Source: Platycnemis pennipes
Lineage: Eukaryota; Arthropoda; Insecta; Odonata; Platycnemididae
Length of the DNA stretch: 64,000 bases
Assembly: GCA_933228895.1 (NCBI GenBank)
Contig: OW121858.1
Coordinates: 26,497,859-26,561,858 of the forward strand
Direction: 5' to 3'
Shown: positions 10,610-21,687 of the stretch, piece by piece
How the letters are laid out: each line of letters starts with the position of its first letter
Numbering within the stretch: position 1 is the stretch's first letter
The notes under the pieces: generated by a model
Seen by the model: the letters and a program-made list of their open reading frames with translations, nothing else
Databases searched by the model: none
Told to the model about the DNA's origin: nothing
Position numbers and translations under genes: made by a program

Positions 10610-13189
10610 CCCACATAGCAATGAATGTCTCGGAGACGTCTCACCATAGTCTCGAATATCTCGAACATCACGAATGTCTCAGAGAGGTAATCGTGAGACG
10701 TTAGAAAATAATTCTTCACATAATTTAAACGCCGTCAACCCCTTCCATACCTATTTTTCGGAGAAATTCTGAAGATAATAATGGAAAAAGTTAATACTGC
10801 TGTCATGCTAGTTTTATCAAATGATAACCGTTCAAGAATTGGGGATTTTTCACCAAGTGAATAGGAGCATTGTGACTTGTAGATCAAAAAGAAAATGTAG
10901 AGTACGATTTTTTTTCCAAATATTTCCATATTGTGTGAATGCTTGTGCGAATGTCTGAATGGAAAATAGAACCTGTTCTTATTCCATTCAGACAAACATA
11001 CAATTTCATTCAGTTTATACAAGCATTTGTACAAGAAATTGTATCTTGTAAAGCGGTCTTAAGAAATATATACTCCACCATGATAATTACTCTCCCCTTC
11101 CTGGTATTAAAACATTGCTGTAAAGTATACTAATGCCATGTTAAAGATTTTCCGATAAATACAACCCTTTTCTGCTTTTGAAATTCGAAGCACGTACTTA
11201 AGAGTTGAATTCTGGGAAACAACGGAAGATCAATTGATGCATTATTTCACATTGAACGGCGTGAGATGGTCATGTAGTTGGTGATAATTGTATTATTAAT
11301 TATAATAGTATTATTAGTATTTTACTCTGATGGAAGTCATCGGTTGAATCGTCAATCAGTGATATATACACTGCACCGCTATTATCGGAGCATCAATTGG
11401 TAAGTTTCATTCATTCTCTTATTAATAAATTTGCTTAATGAACTCCTTTTATGCTTAAAATGTTTTTCAAGCATTTGCGACGTGCTGTATTTGGTAGCCA
11501 AACTTGTAAAAACAGTGCACGATATTACGTTACTTTATAATCGTGAATATGTGCAAGCTAATCAGTAAGAAAGAAAAGTTGATGATTTCCCGGTGCATGG
11601 AATTAAGAGGCTTTGGGTTTCCATTCGGATCAATTGCAAAAGAGCCTTTTGAGGCAAGCAACCCTTAAAATCGGTTTGATTCCAGATTTAATTGCATTAA
11701 TGATCAGTTTTATTACACTAATGGTATTTTGATCTACTTGTTAACCTAACTTTTATACTTTTCAGCGCGAAAGAAAACAACATGGTGCAGTGAACTGAGA
11801 GACACCACAGAAATAAACTATTGTAATTGCACTAAAGTGGATATTTATGGACGAACCTGAACATAGCACATTCTTTTTGAGTGGATATCATTGTGGGTAA
11901 GTAGTTATTCCGGAAATCTAAGTAGTTTTGGACTTGTTGGCCTAATTTTGTGGTTCATAAATATGGCAATAATAAGGAAAATCTTGGGATCACTCATGAA
12001 ATGCAATGTTTGTAGATCCTCGGACCTTTGTAACCTATAGTATCTACTTACGTAATACACATTACTATTAGTAATATTACCCAGGCAAAAGCATTACAGT
12101 CTATAATTGCCATAAATACTTATACCCCAAGATATAAAGATTTGATAGGTTTTACATAAGTGCTTTCTATACTATACATATCAGATACTTTTTTTATTTC
12201 TACAGGTGTTCTTGGGAATTATTTGTGGGAATGCGTGCCTTTTAAAGACTTGGAAAATACAAAATGGAGCAGCGGTGCATATCTGGGCAAGAAAATGGCT
12301 ATCACTGGAATATGCGAGTGTAAATTGATGTATATTATATTTTCCTAATTGCTCTTTATTCAAATATTTTATTGGCCAATAATATATTATTATTAACATC
12401 AAAGAGGTAGTATTCATTTCACAATCAGTTTTTACATTTTAAAAGTATTTATTGGCCTAATTGACCTAAAATTGACATGAGCGATTCAGTTGAAATGGTC
12501 AAATGTTGAGTGTTTCAATTTCAAGTTCATATTTATATTCATCCTCCCTTGATAATTTCCCCTTTATTCCAGTTTGTCGATTTTTTTAATACGCACCACT
12601 CAAGAGAAGTGAGGTGGTTTGTGAGGCATTAAATAACTACCATGTAAACATTTGAATATGCTGTTAAGTGTCCATTAACTTCAATAATGTTACAGTAGTA
12701 TCTGTGAATATCTTATGAAGTATGTATGATATATGTGATATGTATACATCTCCAAAGGTTGGCTAATGTCTCTGGGTCATTACACGAGATATTCGAGACA
12801 TTTCAGAGACGTACCTGAGAGTAAAATCTCATACATGGAGCATGTCTCTGGGACATCTCAGAGAGGTTCGTGAGGTGTCTCAGATGCATCTCGAATGTCT
12901 CATGAGACATCTCAGAGACCATTTGCTTGGACATAGTGACATCTCGGAGAAGTCTCAGAGATGTCTCCTTAGGTCTCAAGAACATCTCTGAGACATCACA
13001 TGTGATATTCGAGATGTCTCAGAGATGTATCCGAGACATATTTCTGCTATGTGGGTTGAAATCACTACTCACCTCAGAGTCAACTTTGAGACCCTCTGAA
13101 ATGGGGTGATCGCTGCCATCATGGTGACATCACATGTGATATTCGAGATGTCTCAGAGATGTATCCGAGATGTATTTCTGCTATGTGGG
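10610..13189. mobile_element. CCCA-terminal inverted-repeat element (family a)
   Basis: The left end begins CCCACATAGCA (10610) and the right end finishes TGCTATGTGGG (13055, repeated at 13189 by a local tandem duplication). Both ends are packed with direct and inverted copies of a TCTCAGAGA / GAGACATCTC motif (10620-10700 and 12770-13050). The uninterrupted paralogous sequence at 53566-53600 shows the empty site: AACTTGA there becomes AACTT[element]TTGA here, a 2-base TT target duplication. No transposase is recognisable inside, so it is non-autonomous or decayed. A Harbinger-like MITE piece (10935-11059) is nested within. The superfamily is not assigned. Confidence 0.7.
10935..11059 (+). 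repeat. Truncated AGGCCG-type MITE (Harbinger-like)
   Basis: This piece matches the right half of the MITE at 34884-35116: a TTGTGCGAATGTCTGAATG stretch, then AGACAAACATACAATTTC, and a right terminus of GTAAAGCGGTCT followed by TAA. The left end is missing. Confidence 0.7.
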
Positions 13190-13259
13190 TTGAAATCACT
13201 ACTCACCTCAGAGTCAACTTTGAGACCCTCTGAAATGGGGTGATCGCTGCCATCATGGT
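12992..13259. repeat. Two-copy 134-base direct tandem repeat
   Basis: Unit 12992-13125 is repeated almost perfectly at 13126-13259. Each unit holds the right end of the CCCA-type element, its flank and (on the minus strand) the last 50-odd bases of the orphan acidic exon with its splice donor. The event is therefore younger than the element's insertion. Confidence 0.9.
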
Positions 13260-13329
13260 AAGTATTCTTGTATGAACCATAGTGTAGTGTATCCTCAACA
13301 GCAGTATCCTCTTCTGACTTTATAGGAAT
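13207..13329 (-). pseudogene. Orphan acidic exon homologous to gene 3 exon 5
   Basis: On the minus strand, a 123-base phase-0 open exon (41 codons) lies between a CCCTCACAG acceptor and a GTGAGT donor. It starts IPIKSEEDTAVEDTLHYGS and ends GLKVDSE. It matches exon 5 of gene 3 (53446-53565) and shares the IPxKSEEDxAVE opening with exon 3 (48846-48968). No ZAD exon or finger exon in the right orientation is near it, so it is stranded by the inversion. Its reading frame is still open, so the stranding may be recent, or the exon may belong to a minus-strand gene that lies mostly elsewhere. Confidence 0.75.
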
Positions 13330-13699
13330 CTGTGAGGGAATATATATTGTCAGCCAATTTAGTGATGAGGACAATGATTTATACGTCTAAATAGTTATAT
13401 TTGGCTACTTACGACCACAATTGACACTTAAATATTTATTTCTATCATTCCTTCTATTGAAGTTCGACTGCAGATTTTCTTTTCAAACCACTTGGTATGG
13501 GTTCTTTTTCTTATTATCTCCGAATTCTCACATTCAGGCACTCAAATGATTTACCTACTCCCTGACCCACTCGCCTGAGAGATTCAGCCCTGCTGAAAAT
13601 ATATAGTGTATTTGTTAGGCCGTTTCCCCAAACCTCCCAAAAAAATTTTAATCAGCATTATATTTTTCATGTAAGCCAAATTCAAAAAATTTACATTCG

Positions 13700-14025
13700 A
13701 AATGAACTAAAGTGCAACTTATTTTCAATGTTAAGGAGCCAAACCTTTTTTTATCATTTTCTTGAATTCCTTACCTACAAGTAGATATGCCAAATTTGTC
13801 AAAATATGCTCCCAAAAAATGTATTGATCACTTGGGGAATTTTCCATTTTCTGGATATATGAAATTTTAACCTTTCTCAAAAGGAAAATGCAATTTATTT
13901 TCAATGTAAAGCAACCAACCCTTTTCTTGAATGCTTAACTTACAAGTAGATATTCAAAAGTTTCAAAGTATGCTCCCAAAAAAGTAATGATATAGCGAAA
14001 ATGGAAAATTCTCCATGTTCATTGA
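13700..14025. repeat. Diverged two-copy tandem repeat
   Basis: A unit of about 150-170 bases occurs at about 13705-13860 and again at 13885-14025. Both copies carry CAA.TTATTTTCAATGT, then TACAAGTAGATAT and TATGCTCCCAAAAAA in the same order. No coding potential is visible. Confidence 0.6.
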
Positions 14026-14306
14026 TAACTTTGTAATGGGATCATATTTGAACAATTTGCGCATATCTTATTGTTGTCAGTGGCGGATTCAGGGGGGGGG
14101 TCACAGGGGTCATGACCCCCCCCCCCCAAATTTTATCAAACATTTTTAATTTTTATTAGTTTAATAGTTTTTGTTTCCTTGTGAAGGACTAAAGGGAGTA
14201 TATATGCAAATGCATGGCTACAAGTCCCAAACGTGAGAGAAGTTTGAGTTGCATTCATCGTAGAGCGTAGCACTCCCTACCGTAAAAAGAAGCTCAAAAA
14301 TAAAAT

Positions 14307-14966
14307 AAGCTGTGTCCCAACTCGTTAGGCATTAGGGACCATGGATTTCGGCGCCTAAAATTTAGCTGGCTAACCCAAAAGGGAGCATGAATTGGGATAT
14401 CCTTACGCAGATATTGCCATTTGCTGGCTTCGAAACCAATGAAAAACAAGAGAATGTGACAGGGATGACAAATGATGTACAAAATCGTAACAATCCATAT
14501 TGTTGACTTTCTCATGCCATTGTGTATAGACAGAATTTAATTTGAGTTTAGGGTGCCGTAGATTAGCATCTTCTCATATTTTCCGTAATTTAGATAATAC
14601 ATTTATTTTAATGTAGAACAATTCGGCCTTCTCCTACTTCTGAATGAATCTCTCCGTCATGTCACTTCCCTATAACGATATTTTATTGTGATAAACGAAT
14701 CAACACGACTAATTATAAAAATATCAACAAAATTTCAGCTAAAATATTTTCCCTCGTTGGAAGCCATCTTCATCGAGTCCACTGCTCTCGCTTTGAATGC
14801 TTTAAATCATGGGAAACGGATGCACGCGTCGATGCCCAAATCTGGCGGCTGAAAAAGGTACCTAAATCCGCTCCCTTATGATGCCTAACGAGTTGGGACA
14901 CCCTTCCAAGATGGTGTCCTCCCTAAATTCTGGGATGGTACCTATCTGGTGAATTGGGACACAGCT
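14307..14966. mobile_element. MITE with AGCTGTGTCCCAAYTC termini
   Basis: The left terminus AGCTGTGTCCCAACTC (14307) and the inverted right terminus GAATTGGGACACAGCT (ending 14966) bound about 660 bases with no coding potential. A longer inner repeat is also inverted: CTCGTTAGGCATTAGGGA near 14320 against TGATGCCTAACGAG near 14880. ATA flanks both sides, consistent with a short or TA-containing target duplication. It is nested inside the hAT element. Confidence 0.6.
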
Positions 14967-15119
14967 ATAGAGCCCGCATAGTCGAAAGGGCCTCAGTGTT
15001 TCTGCAATGTTCGGCAGTTTCCGATGTCTCGTGATAAGCTCGTGAGGCTCGACTGACAGACAAGTGAGTCTTCACCTACCCTTGAATAGTAGGAATAGCC
15101 AATATGGAATAGCAGGGTC

Positions 15120-15165
15120 GCACCAGGCGCGTAGCCAGGGGGGGGGGGTTGACCCCCCCCTGAAA
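15120..15165. repeat. Poly-G/poly-C repeat end (GTAGCCAGGGG type)
   Basis: A GCGCGTAGCCAGG stretch runs into a long G tract, then TTGA and a C tract. This is a typical terminal segment of arthropod dispersed repeats, similar in layout to the ends of the surrounding hAT element. Its partner end is not visible, so it is a fragment. Confidence 0.4.
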
Positions 15166-15221
15166 TTTTTCATCGGTGAGGAAAAAGAGAAAATAGTGAG
15201 GATGAGAGGAAGGCTATACGA

Positions 15222-16630
15222 CCCAAGCAGCATCGTATGGCAGTTATATCTGCCCAATGTCATTTTACGTCACCAATGTCGTTTTAACATCGGCTGATAA
15301 TTACGATATAAAAATGACACATAAATGATACCTTTCTCCGATGCAAAATTGATATCGTCCATCGTATCTTAAATTGATATTTATAGATACCGTTTTCCGA
15401 TGCAAAAATGATGTCAGCTGAGCCGCCTAATAAAGGCCATAAAAATTATAAAATTTTTCTGGTCGCTGGATTTTATAATTTTGAGTATTAACCTGTTTTC
15501 CCCCGAGAGAAGAAAGTAAAAAATTCGTCATTGGCCAGAACATCAAAAACCATTTGGAGGCAGAAATAAAACTAGAAATATGATTATTTAAGGATTCGAT
15601 AACACAGAAAGAAAAAAACACGACCCAGTGTTATCATGTTTCTTTCCACTCCAATTAGCCTGAATCTTCAGAATTAGTAAGGATTCGATATTTGCTTACA
15701 AACTGCCGTTCACGCGGCAGGCTTGGAATATCCTACATTTACCGCCCAGCGCAGCTTTAGCGCTGGATGGGGTTCACCTTTGGTCGTGGCTTCTTTGAAG
15801 CCCCTTCTCCCTTGCATTGCCATCCGTGATGGACCGCGAGGGCTCAACATCTAGTACCTTGAACCTCCGTGAATTTGCCATGCGAATTAGGGATCCTGGG
15901 TAGCGTAGTGGTCTCCGCAGCCAAAGATCCGTGGTTCGATTCCCAGTCCAGGTGATTTTTTTTCGCATGTCAATTAATGTGAACCCCCATATACATATTG
16001 GGTATCCTCCAATCCTCCTTGGGTATAACTCCAATAACTTCAACAGAAAACGAATCTGAAATATTTCACTATAGTGATAACGCTTAAAGTTACGCATCTT
16101 TCACTGAGGGAAGTTGGGTCAGGAGTAAATTAGGTATCTCATTACTATGATGAATCCTTATAATTACCCCCTTCTTTTACTAGGAGAGTTGGGTAAGGGG
16201 TAAAGTGCAGGGATTTTAGTATGAACATTCCTAGATCGAAACTACCTATCTCCATTTCTTTTTCCATCGCATATTTATTGTACGATCGACCCTGATTATA
16301 AATATTTTTAACATGTTTATCCAGGATACATTTTAGCTATCTTACTTATTAAATCATCCCAATTTCATGTTAATGAAAAATCAGTCCATGGTAATATCAA
16401 ACATACGTCGGCCCAATATCATTTTTATGCCACTGTATAGTGGTGACAGATGTCTTTTTATCATAAAATTAATATCGGCCCAATATCGTCAGCAAATGTT
16501 ATTTTTATAATGGCAAATTTTTTCACTTTTGACATTTGCCGACATCGGTAGCTAATATCGGATTGACCAATAAGTGATATGTGACAGTGTAAAAATGATA
16601 ATGGGCCGATATCACATGATGCTGCTTGGG
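15222..16630. mobile_element. CCCA-terminal inverted-repeat element (family b)
   Basis: The termini CCCAAGCAGCATC (15222) and GATGCTGCTTGGG (ending 16630) are perfect 13-base inverted repeats. The flanking dinucleotide GA is present on both sides. The subterminal regions carry many direct and inverted copies of AATATCGGCCCAATATC and AAAATGATAT-like motifs (15240-15410 and 16390-16620). The element has no transposase. A tRNA-derived SINE sits inside (about 15750-16100). The whole element interrupts the hAT transposon just upstream of its coding remnant. Confidence 0.7.
15750..16020 (+). mobile_element. tRNA-derived SINE, family 1
   Basis: The core 15891-15953 looks like a tRNA gene: a box A-like TAGCGTAGTGG, a box B-like GGTTCGATTCC, and complementary CCTGG / CCAGG ends. 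Related sequence occurs at 57180-57400 (minus) and at about 29065-29150, which makes this a dispersed Pol III SINE and not a functional tRNA. The 5' flank shared with the 57-kb copy (CATCCxTGATGGACC, then AGTACCTTGAACC) shows that the family's body extends upstream of the tRNA-like part. Confidence 0.65.
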
Positions 16631-16995
16631 GAAGGCTTTGTTGTTACAGAAACCGTGGACTCCTCCTTCAGACTACCAGTTCCCTCATAACGAAGTAATG
16701 AAGAAAGGAAAGCCTACAAAAAATATGCACAGAGATCACATCTTGTGCACAAGTTCCACTGGCTTGTGCTGTCTCATAAAGACAGGGGGCTGTACTGTAA
16801 ATATTGTGTACTTTTTTCATCCGGCTTAGGAAGTGTCCACCACAACGTGACTCCACTTAGGAAATTAGTTAAGGAACCCCTTAAAAAGTTTGATAATCTT
16901 AGAAGAAAAAGGTTACCTTACCACTCACGAGGAAAACCGATTCCATGTATGTGCAGTTGACAATGGAAAAGACTTTTTACTAACATACAATGAAC
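16631..16995 (+). pseudogene. hAT transposase fragment with TTF/BED-like zinc finger
   Basis: Frames in two phases read KALLLQKPWTPPSDYQFPHNE, then HKFHWLVLSHKDRGLYCKYC followed by VLFSS, then LVKEPLKKFDNL, then HEENRFHVCAVDNGKDFLLT. The order FxWL..S...RGLYCKYCVLF and then N..YH..AV.NA..FL is what TTF-type zinc-finger hAT transposases show at their N-terminus. Frameshifts occur near 16740 and 16905. Only the N-terminal portion is recognisable; the catalytic and dimerisation regions are gone. Confidence 0.65.
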
Positions 16996-17027
16996 CATCT
17001 TTTGAAATAAACAACTGACTAAGGGGA

Positions 17028-17330
17028 TCAGGTTGGTGTGGTGGCTAGAGTACTGGCCTCCCATCTCGAGGGCCCGGGTTTGATTCCTGGCAGCGGCAGA
17101 TTTTTCAGTGGAAAACCGGTCCCCACCTGAGTGCCTAGTGGAGGGCATTTTAAGTCCAGTACTCCGACCGTCGAATGGGCCGTTAAACCGTGGTCCCCTT
17201 GGCGCCTTTTGTTAAGAGTAGGCTAATGCCGACACCGGGTTTCTCTCCACACTTCCTCCGTTACCTGAAAACTCCTACCATTACCCAATTACCTACCTAT
17301 CCTAAATGGCGCAAATGACCTCAGCTGTTG
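17028..17330 (+). mobile_element. tRNA-derived SINE, family 2
   Basis: A box A-like TGGCTAGAGTACTGG and a box B-like GGTTTGATTCC at about 17035-17100 form a tRNA-like head. It is followed by a roughly 220-base GC-richer body and a T-rich end near 17330. Sequence and body differ from SINE family 1. It is nested in the hAT element. Confidence 0.6.
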
Positions 17331-17891
17331 GTTTTTTTTAAACATTTTTGTATGCAATTATTTTCTAGATTTTCCCACTTTCGTAATTTGAAAAACTGAT
17401 CCTGAGTTGGCTTTCTATAAATTCTTTTGTTACATGATACTGATGATACCGTACAGCAATATTAGCACCCAACTCAAACTTCTTAGTAATCCCCTAATTA
17501 AGCAGATAGTTTTTAACTTTTATGTATGTGCTTATCACCACTGTAAACCTTTTCCAATGAAATTTATTCTCATTTTCTGTTGTATGAAACAAAATATTTT
17601 ATAATTATTTTAAACTTCAAGTTGGCTATTTATTTCTTCTCCATTGTTAAACTTAAATTTCTTCTCCATCCAACTTGTTAAACTTTAATGCCTAAAATTG
17701 TTCAATTTCATTAGTTGTTAAGAATACAAATGACATTTTAGGCTCCAAAATGCGTAAAAAATGGGTATTTTAAAAAAATTTATGCGGGAGAACGCCCCTC
17801 TCTCTTTCGGGGGAGGAGGGGGGGGGTACTCCCCGGACCCAGGTCATGACCCCCCCCCAAATTTGATGCTGAATCCGCCCCTGATTGTTGT

Positions 17892-19240
17892 ATGCACCAA
17901 AAACTGTAAATATTCTTAATATACCAATAACAGATATCATTATAAATATTCAAAGTTTGTGTTGTATACATGTAAATATGTACTCAGGGATATTGTCAAT
18001 AATAAGCATTATTGTGTGCATATAGTAATGGGGCTGGGTAAACCTGAGTTAGTTCCAATGTAGTATTGTATATAAGATCTATTAGCATATTTTTAAAATT
18101 ATATAAATTGTTTAAAATCTATTTCAATGTCTATTTATTAATTTAAATGATAAGATTCATTATATAATGGACAATTTTTTGTTATATGGGCGTTCAACTA
18201 TTACAAAAAAATTGTGAAAAATGTAATGCACAAAAATGTTGGCCTCGAATTTGCATTCAATATCCACAAAAACAATATGTGTAATTGCAAATAAATGAAG
18301 ATCTCCTAAGTATGTGTAAATGCATGTAATGCCAAAATTGCTTAGTTTTGCAAAATAATTAATTTGTGAAAATATTACCAACAAATATGTGTTCACAGAT
18401 TGCAAAAACCTTTGAGCTGAAATTTTTAATGAATCGAGAAATTTTGAGTTTCTGTAAATCCAAGTAATAAAAATATTGCAAATACTTTTGTGAAAAAGTA
18501 ATTTACAAAAATATGAACATCAAATTAGCATTCAGCGGCTGAGAAAATGTAAATCTGTTCACATTCATCCGGATGTTTAAGAAAAAAATTGCAAAACTTT
18601 TTGCAAAAAAATTAGTTTACAAAAGTTTTGAATCCAAATTTATATTCAGCTGAACTCGAAAGCCTATGTAGACCAAATTTAATACTAATAGAACATTTTT
18701 TAAATCCAAAAGATCATTAATTAGTGATCCTGCATTACTGTGCGGCATCTGGGCTGGTGCGTAGCATAACTCAAGGGTATCCCATTTCTGTGGCTATTTC
18801 CCTAAGTGGCTGCATATGTTGTTTCCTCTACCACATTTTTATCTCATAAACGAACCCCTTTTCTCATTGACAACACATTCTCGTCTCTGTCTACAGCATG
18901 CTGTTAGGCTCAAATGTTATTTGCAAGTCCCGATTTTCACCTAAAAATAACTTGAGAGCTCCAACAAAAGGAAAAAGAAGTCGTTGGGGAGCAAGTAACT
19001 TACAAACAACTTAGCGTTTAGAATTGTAAGATCCCTTAAGAATCTAACCCATCCCTTAAAGGTCAAGCAAGTTTACAAGCTACAAGCTGGCAAATTTACT
19101 AGCTGCTAGTAAACTCGCCCAGTGTAATCATATTAACTACTAAAACAAAAGTTTGAAAATTGTAAACAATCTGTGGAAAGTTGAAAGCCGAGCCACTTTA
19201 CTTGCAACTTGCTGGAATTTGGGCTTGTTAGCTAGTGAAC
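17892..19240. other. AT-rich intergenic repeats
   Basis: Between about 18190 and 18690 there are three diverged copies of a unit with TTGCAAA....TTTGTGAAAAAGTAATTTACAAAA, then AAATTxGCATTCA. From 18900 to 19250 there are several copies of AAGT/ACTTG- and CTAGCTxGT-like words, resembling the subterminal repeats of the CCCA-type elements. I see no gene here. Confidence 0.4.
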
Positions 19241-19479
19241 TAGCTGTGTGTCATCAGAGTTACCATTGAAATAGTTGCGAGTATCCCGGTGTTGCTGGTT
19301 TTATTGTCTACAAAATGTCGAGGGAACTAGTTCACTCAAGAGTCATTTTGGCTCATACTATGAAAAAAGGGAGCAAAAAAGAATAGAATGGCATTACGAA
19401 ATTCCACAATATTATTTGCGTTTCACTTCATTTTTTTGCACTGGTACACCCAGAAAAGTTGAGCAAATAGATGAAAAAT

Positions 19480-19771
19480 CAACGTAATCACAACAGGTCA
19501 TTTAAACTCTCTATCTAGTTGGTTACTGAGAGAGTGGGAGGTTTTGCACGTCATCTACAGGCTGATATACATAGATCAGCAATCGTTAATGAAGCTTGTT
19601 CTCCCTATTGGTAATTTGTCCGAAGAGGTGATGGAGACTAGGAATAAGGATATCATAAAATTCACAGCACACACGAAAATTTTCCAGGATCGCCACAAAA
19701 AAATATCTATTTCTAATAATACTCATTACATCAGATCCCATAGTATCAACAATTTCTGGAGTTCAGAATAG
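19480..19771 (+). pseudogene. Possible transposon-associated protein fragment
   Basis: The frame reads WLLREWEVLHVIYRLIY, then LPIGNLSEEVMETRNKDIIK, and ends with a stop at 19771. The LPIGxLSEEAxEARNKxxxxYR pattern recurs in an uncharacterised protein family that I associate with mobile elements in arthropod genomes. The rest of that protein is not here. This is a recollection of a pattern and not a firm identification. Confidence 0.35.
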
Positions 19772-20635
19772 AAAATAGGGCAATTATCTGCTGAAGTAAG
19801 GAGTCTTCCTTCTCTAAAGGACTCGAGTGAACAGTGAAAATGAGACTGATGAGGAAAAACCAAACAATGATTTAGTATGTTTATTATTTTTTCTTCATAA
19901 TGTATGATAAAGATGTGGAAAAAGAGATGATTTATTATTTTGATAATTCTATTATCCAACTAAATACTAATCTGAATATAATTTTAGTGCCATATTCTGT
20001 TTGGTGATTTATTTTACGAATCTCCTAGCCCCAAATGAGCTTATAGCAATCAGATCTATAACTTTGACGTAAACCCTAAGTAAAATAGGAGTCATGCGAC
20101 ATTGTTTCACAACATTTTTGTTTGCAAAACTATAAAAATATTACCTTCATTGAGAATTATGATAACCGTGATAGGGTAAAAAATCTTTCAAATCCATTAG
20201 CAGGTCAAAAGAAATTTCAAAAAGTGACAGCATGTACCTAATTTGAATTAGGTATGATATAGGTATTGTTTAAACAATTGAGTAATTTTAATCAAAAATA
20301 AATAATACTAACTTCCGAATTATATTCTATAGATATAAAATATATTCAAACATTTGCAAAGCTAAAAAATTTCATTCTGTTCTTTAAAAATTAATCGTTT
20401 AAAAATTGTCCAAACATAAACAATAGTAATAACTATACAGACACATTAAAACATCAAATTCAGATATATCCGATATATAATTTGTATTTACAATTGCATA
20501 AATAACCTTATTTTTCATTTGAATTTTTAATGTGTTTAAACAAATGCAGCAATAAGAACAAAAATATCATAAATACAGAAAAAATAAATTCAAATCTGTA
20601 ATATCCAGATTAAAAACCATATATGAGGGCAGATA
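19772..20635. other. AT-rich intergenic, nothing recognised
   Basis: Low-GC sequence with short random frames only. Confidence 0.5.
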
Positions 20636-21577
20636 GGAAAGTAACGCACAATGTTCTTCTCCCCTGGTATTGCAGCTGGAATGTTTATATTTCACGACGA
20701 TATAGTTTGAAGTTTGCACCATAGAGGGTATTTTGTTTTCATGTGCAGCTCTAGCGAGAGAAGCCTGAACTATGAAACAAACATGGTGCACATGTTACTG
20801 TCGTCCACGTGTGAAGAGCAGCGAAATGTAGTTGGATATTTGTGGGCCAAAGGGCATTCACCGAGTGAAATTCACAGGGACATGCGTGGCATGTATGGGG
20901 ACGACTGTGGACTGTAGCAATGTCTCCAGGTGGTGTGCATTCTTCCAAGAGGGCCGCCTGAACCTTAGTAATTCGCCATGCTCAGGGTGGCCAGTAACAG
21001 TTTCAACTCTGCAGAAAGTCCACGCCATTGAGGCAGCAATCTTGAAGGACCGGCGTGTACACCTGCGAACCTTATCGCAGATGTTCAACATTTCCTATGG
21101 TGCAGTGTACAACATTGTTAATGACACATTGAAATTCCATAAAGTTAGTGCTCGCTGGGTGCCTAAGAACCGGACAGACAACCACAAGGGCCAGCGAATG
21201 ATAACAAGCTTGGATCACTTAACGCGTTACGCCACAGAAGGGCATGAATTTCTGAAAGGAATTGTCACTGGTGATGAGTCGTGGGCATACCACTACATGC
21301 CCAAAACCAAGCAGGCGTCTATGGAGTGGATACATGTTGGTTCCCCAGTAAAAAAAGTTCAGATGCGGAAGTGAAATCAGCAGTCCGCAGATGGCTATAC
21401 TCCCAATGGACTTCTAGGAACAGGGCATATTGAAACTGGTACCACGATGGGAGAAATGTGTTGAGAAAACTGGTGACTTTGTAGAAAAATAGGTCAAAGG
21501 TGTAAGTTAATTTGTGATTTGTTTGGTTTTGGTACATATTAAACTTGTTGGGAAAAAATTATTGTGCGTTAATTTCC
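20636..21577 (+). mobile_element. Mariner element, internally deleted and frameshifted
   Basis: The ends GGAAAGTAACGCACAAT (20636) and its near-perfect inverted copy (ending 21577, one mismatch) are mariner-like. Between them lie transposase pieces. STCEEQRNVVGYLWAKGHSP and EIHRDMRGMYGDD form the helix-turn-helix start. After a frameshift near 20910, RWCAFFQEGR and RTLSQMFNISYGAVYNIV follow, then GIVTGDESWAYHYMP with the first catalytic aspartate and ASMEWIHVGSPVKK. The protein then jumps straight to VKSAVRRWLYSQW and the C-terminus, so the middle with the other two catalytic acidic residues is deleted. At 942 bases it is about 350 shorter than a full mariner. It sits about 110 bases downstream of the gene 2 stop. 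Confidence 0.85.
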
Positions 21578-21687
21578 GTCGAATGGTAAATATCTTACGG
21601 TTTGACAAATACCTTATAAAAAGATCCGTAATAGACACCCTGGCACCACTTTTTTGTCGTCTTCATTCCACACTGGAATACCTCTCA

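Larger units (their letters stand above)
10006..13625 (-). repeat. Inverted duplicate of 53145-54225 (gene 3 exon-5 region)
   Basis: The reverse complement of this stretch aligns collinearly with 53145-54225. 13330-13625 matches the intron before exon 5, 13207-13329 matches exon 5 itself, 10240-10605 matches 53570-53830, and 10006-10235 matches 53970-54225. The collinearity is broken only by the element at 10610-13189. The copy lies in the opposite orientation to gene 1, although its parent lies in the same orientation as gene 3. Confidence 0.85.
14070..17891. mobile_element. hAT transposon with 8-base target duplication, multiply interrupted
   Basis: The left end CAGTGGCGGATTCAGGGG starts at 14078; the right end, read inward, is CAGGGGCGGATTCAGC and finishes at 17883. 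The flanks carry the identical 8-mer ATTGTTGT (14070-14077 and 17884-17891), the classic hAT target duplication. Both ends have G/C runs with a GGTCATGACC core. Internal coding remnants at 16631-16990 resemble a hAT transposase zinc-finger region. The 3.8-kb body contains later insertions: a MITE (14307-14966), a second poly-G repeat near 15125, a CCCA-type element (15222-16630) with a SINE inside it, and a second SINE (about 17028-17320). Confidence 0.88.

Noticed and set aside
14078..15165. G and C homopolymer runs as G-quadruplex regulatory sites
   Set aside because: They are the standard subterminal parts of hAT-like repeats, and nothing links them to a gene here.
15891..15953. Possible tRNA gene (also at 17035-17100 and 29066-29143)
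   Set aside because: Boxes A and B are present, but the stems are imperfect, each is fused to a dispersed body, and related copies recur. These are SINE heads.
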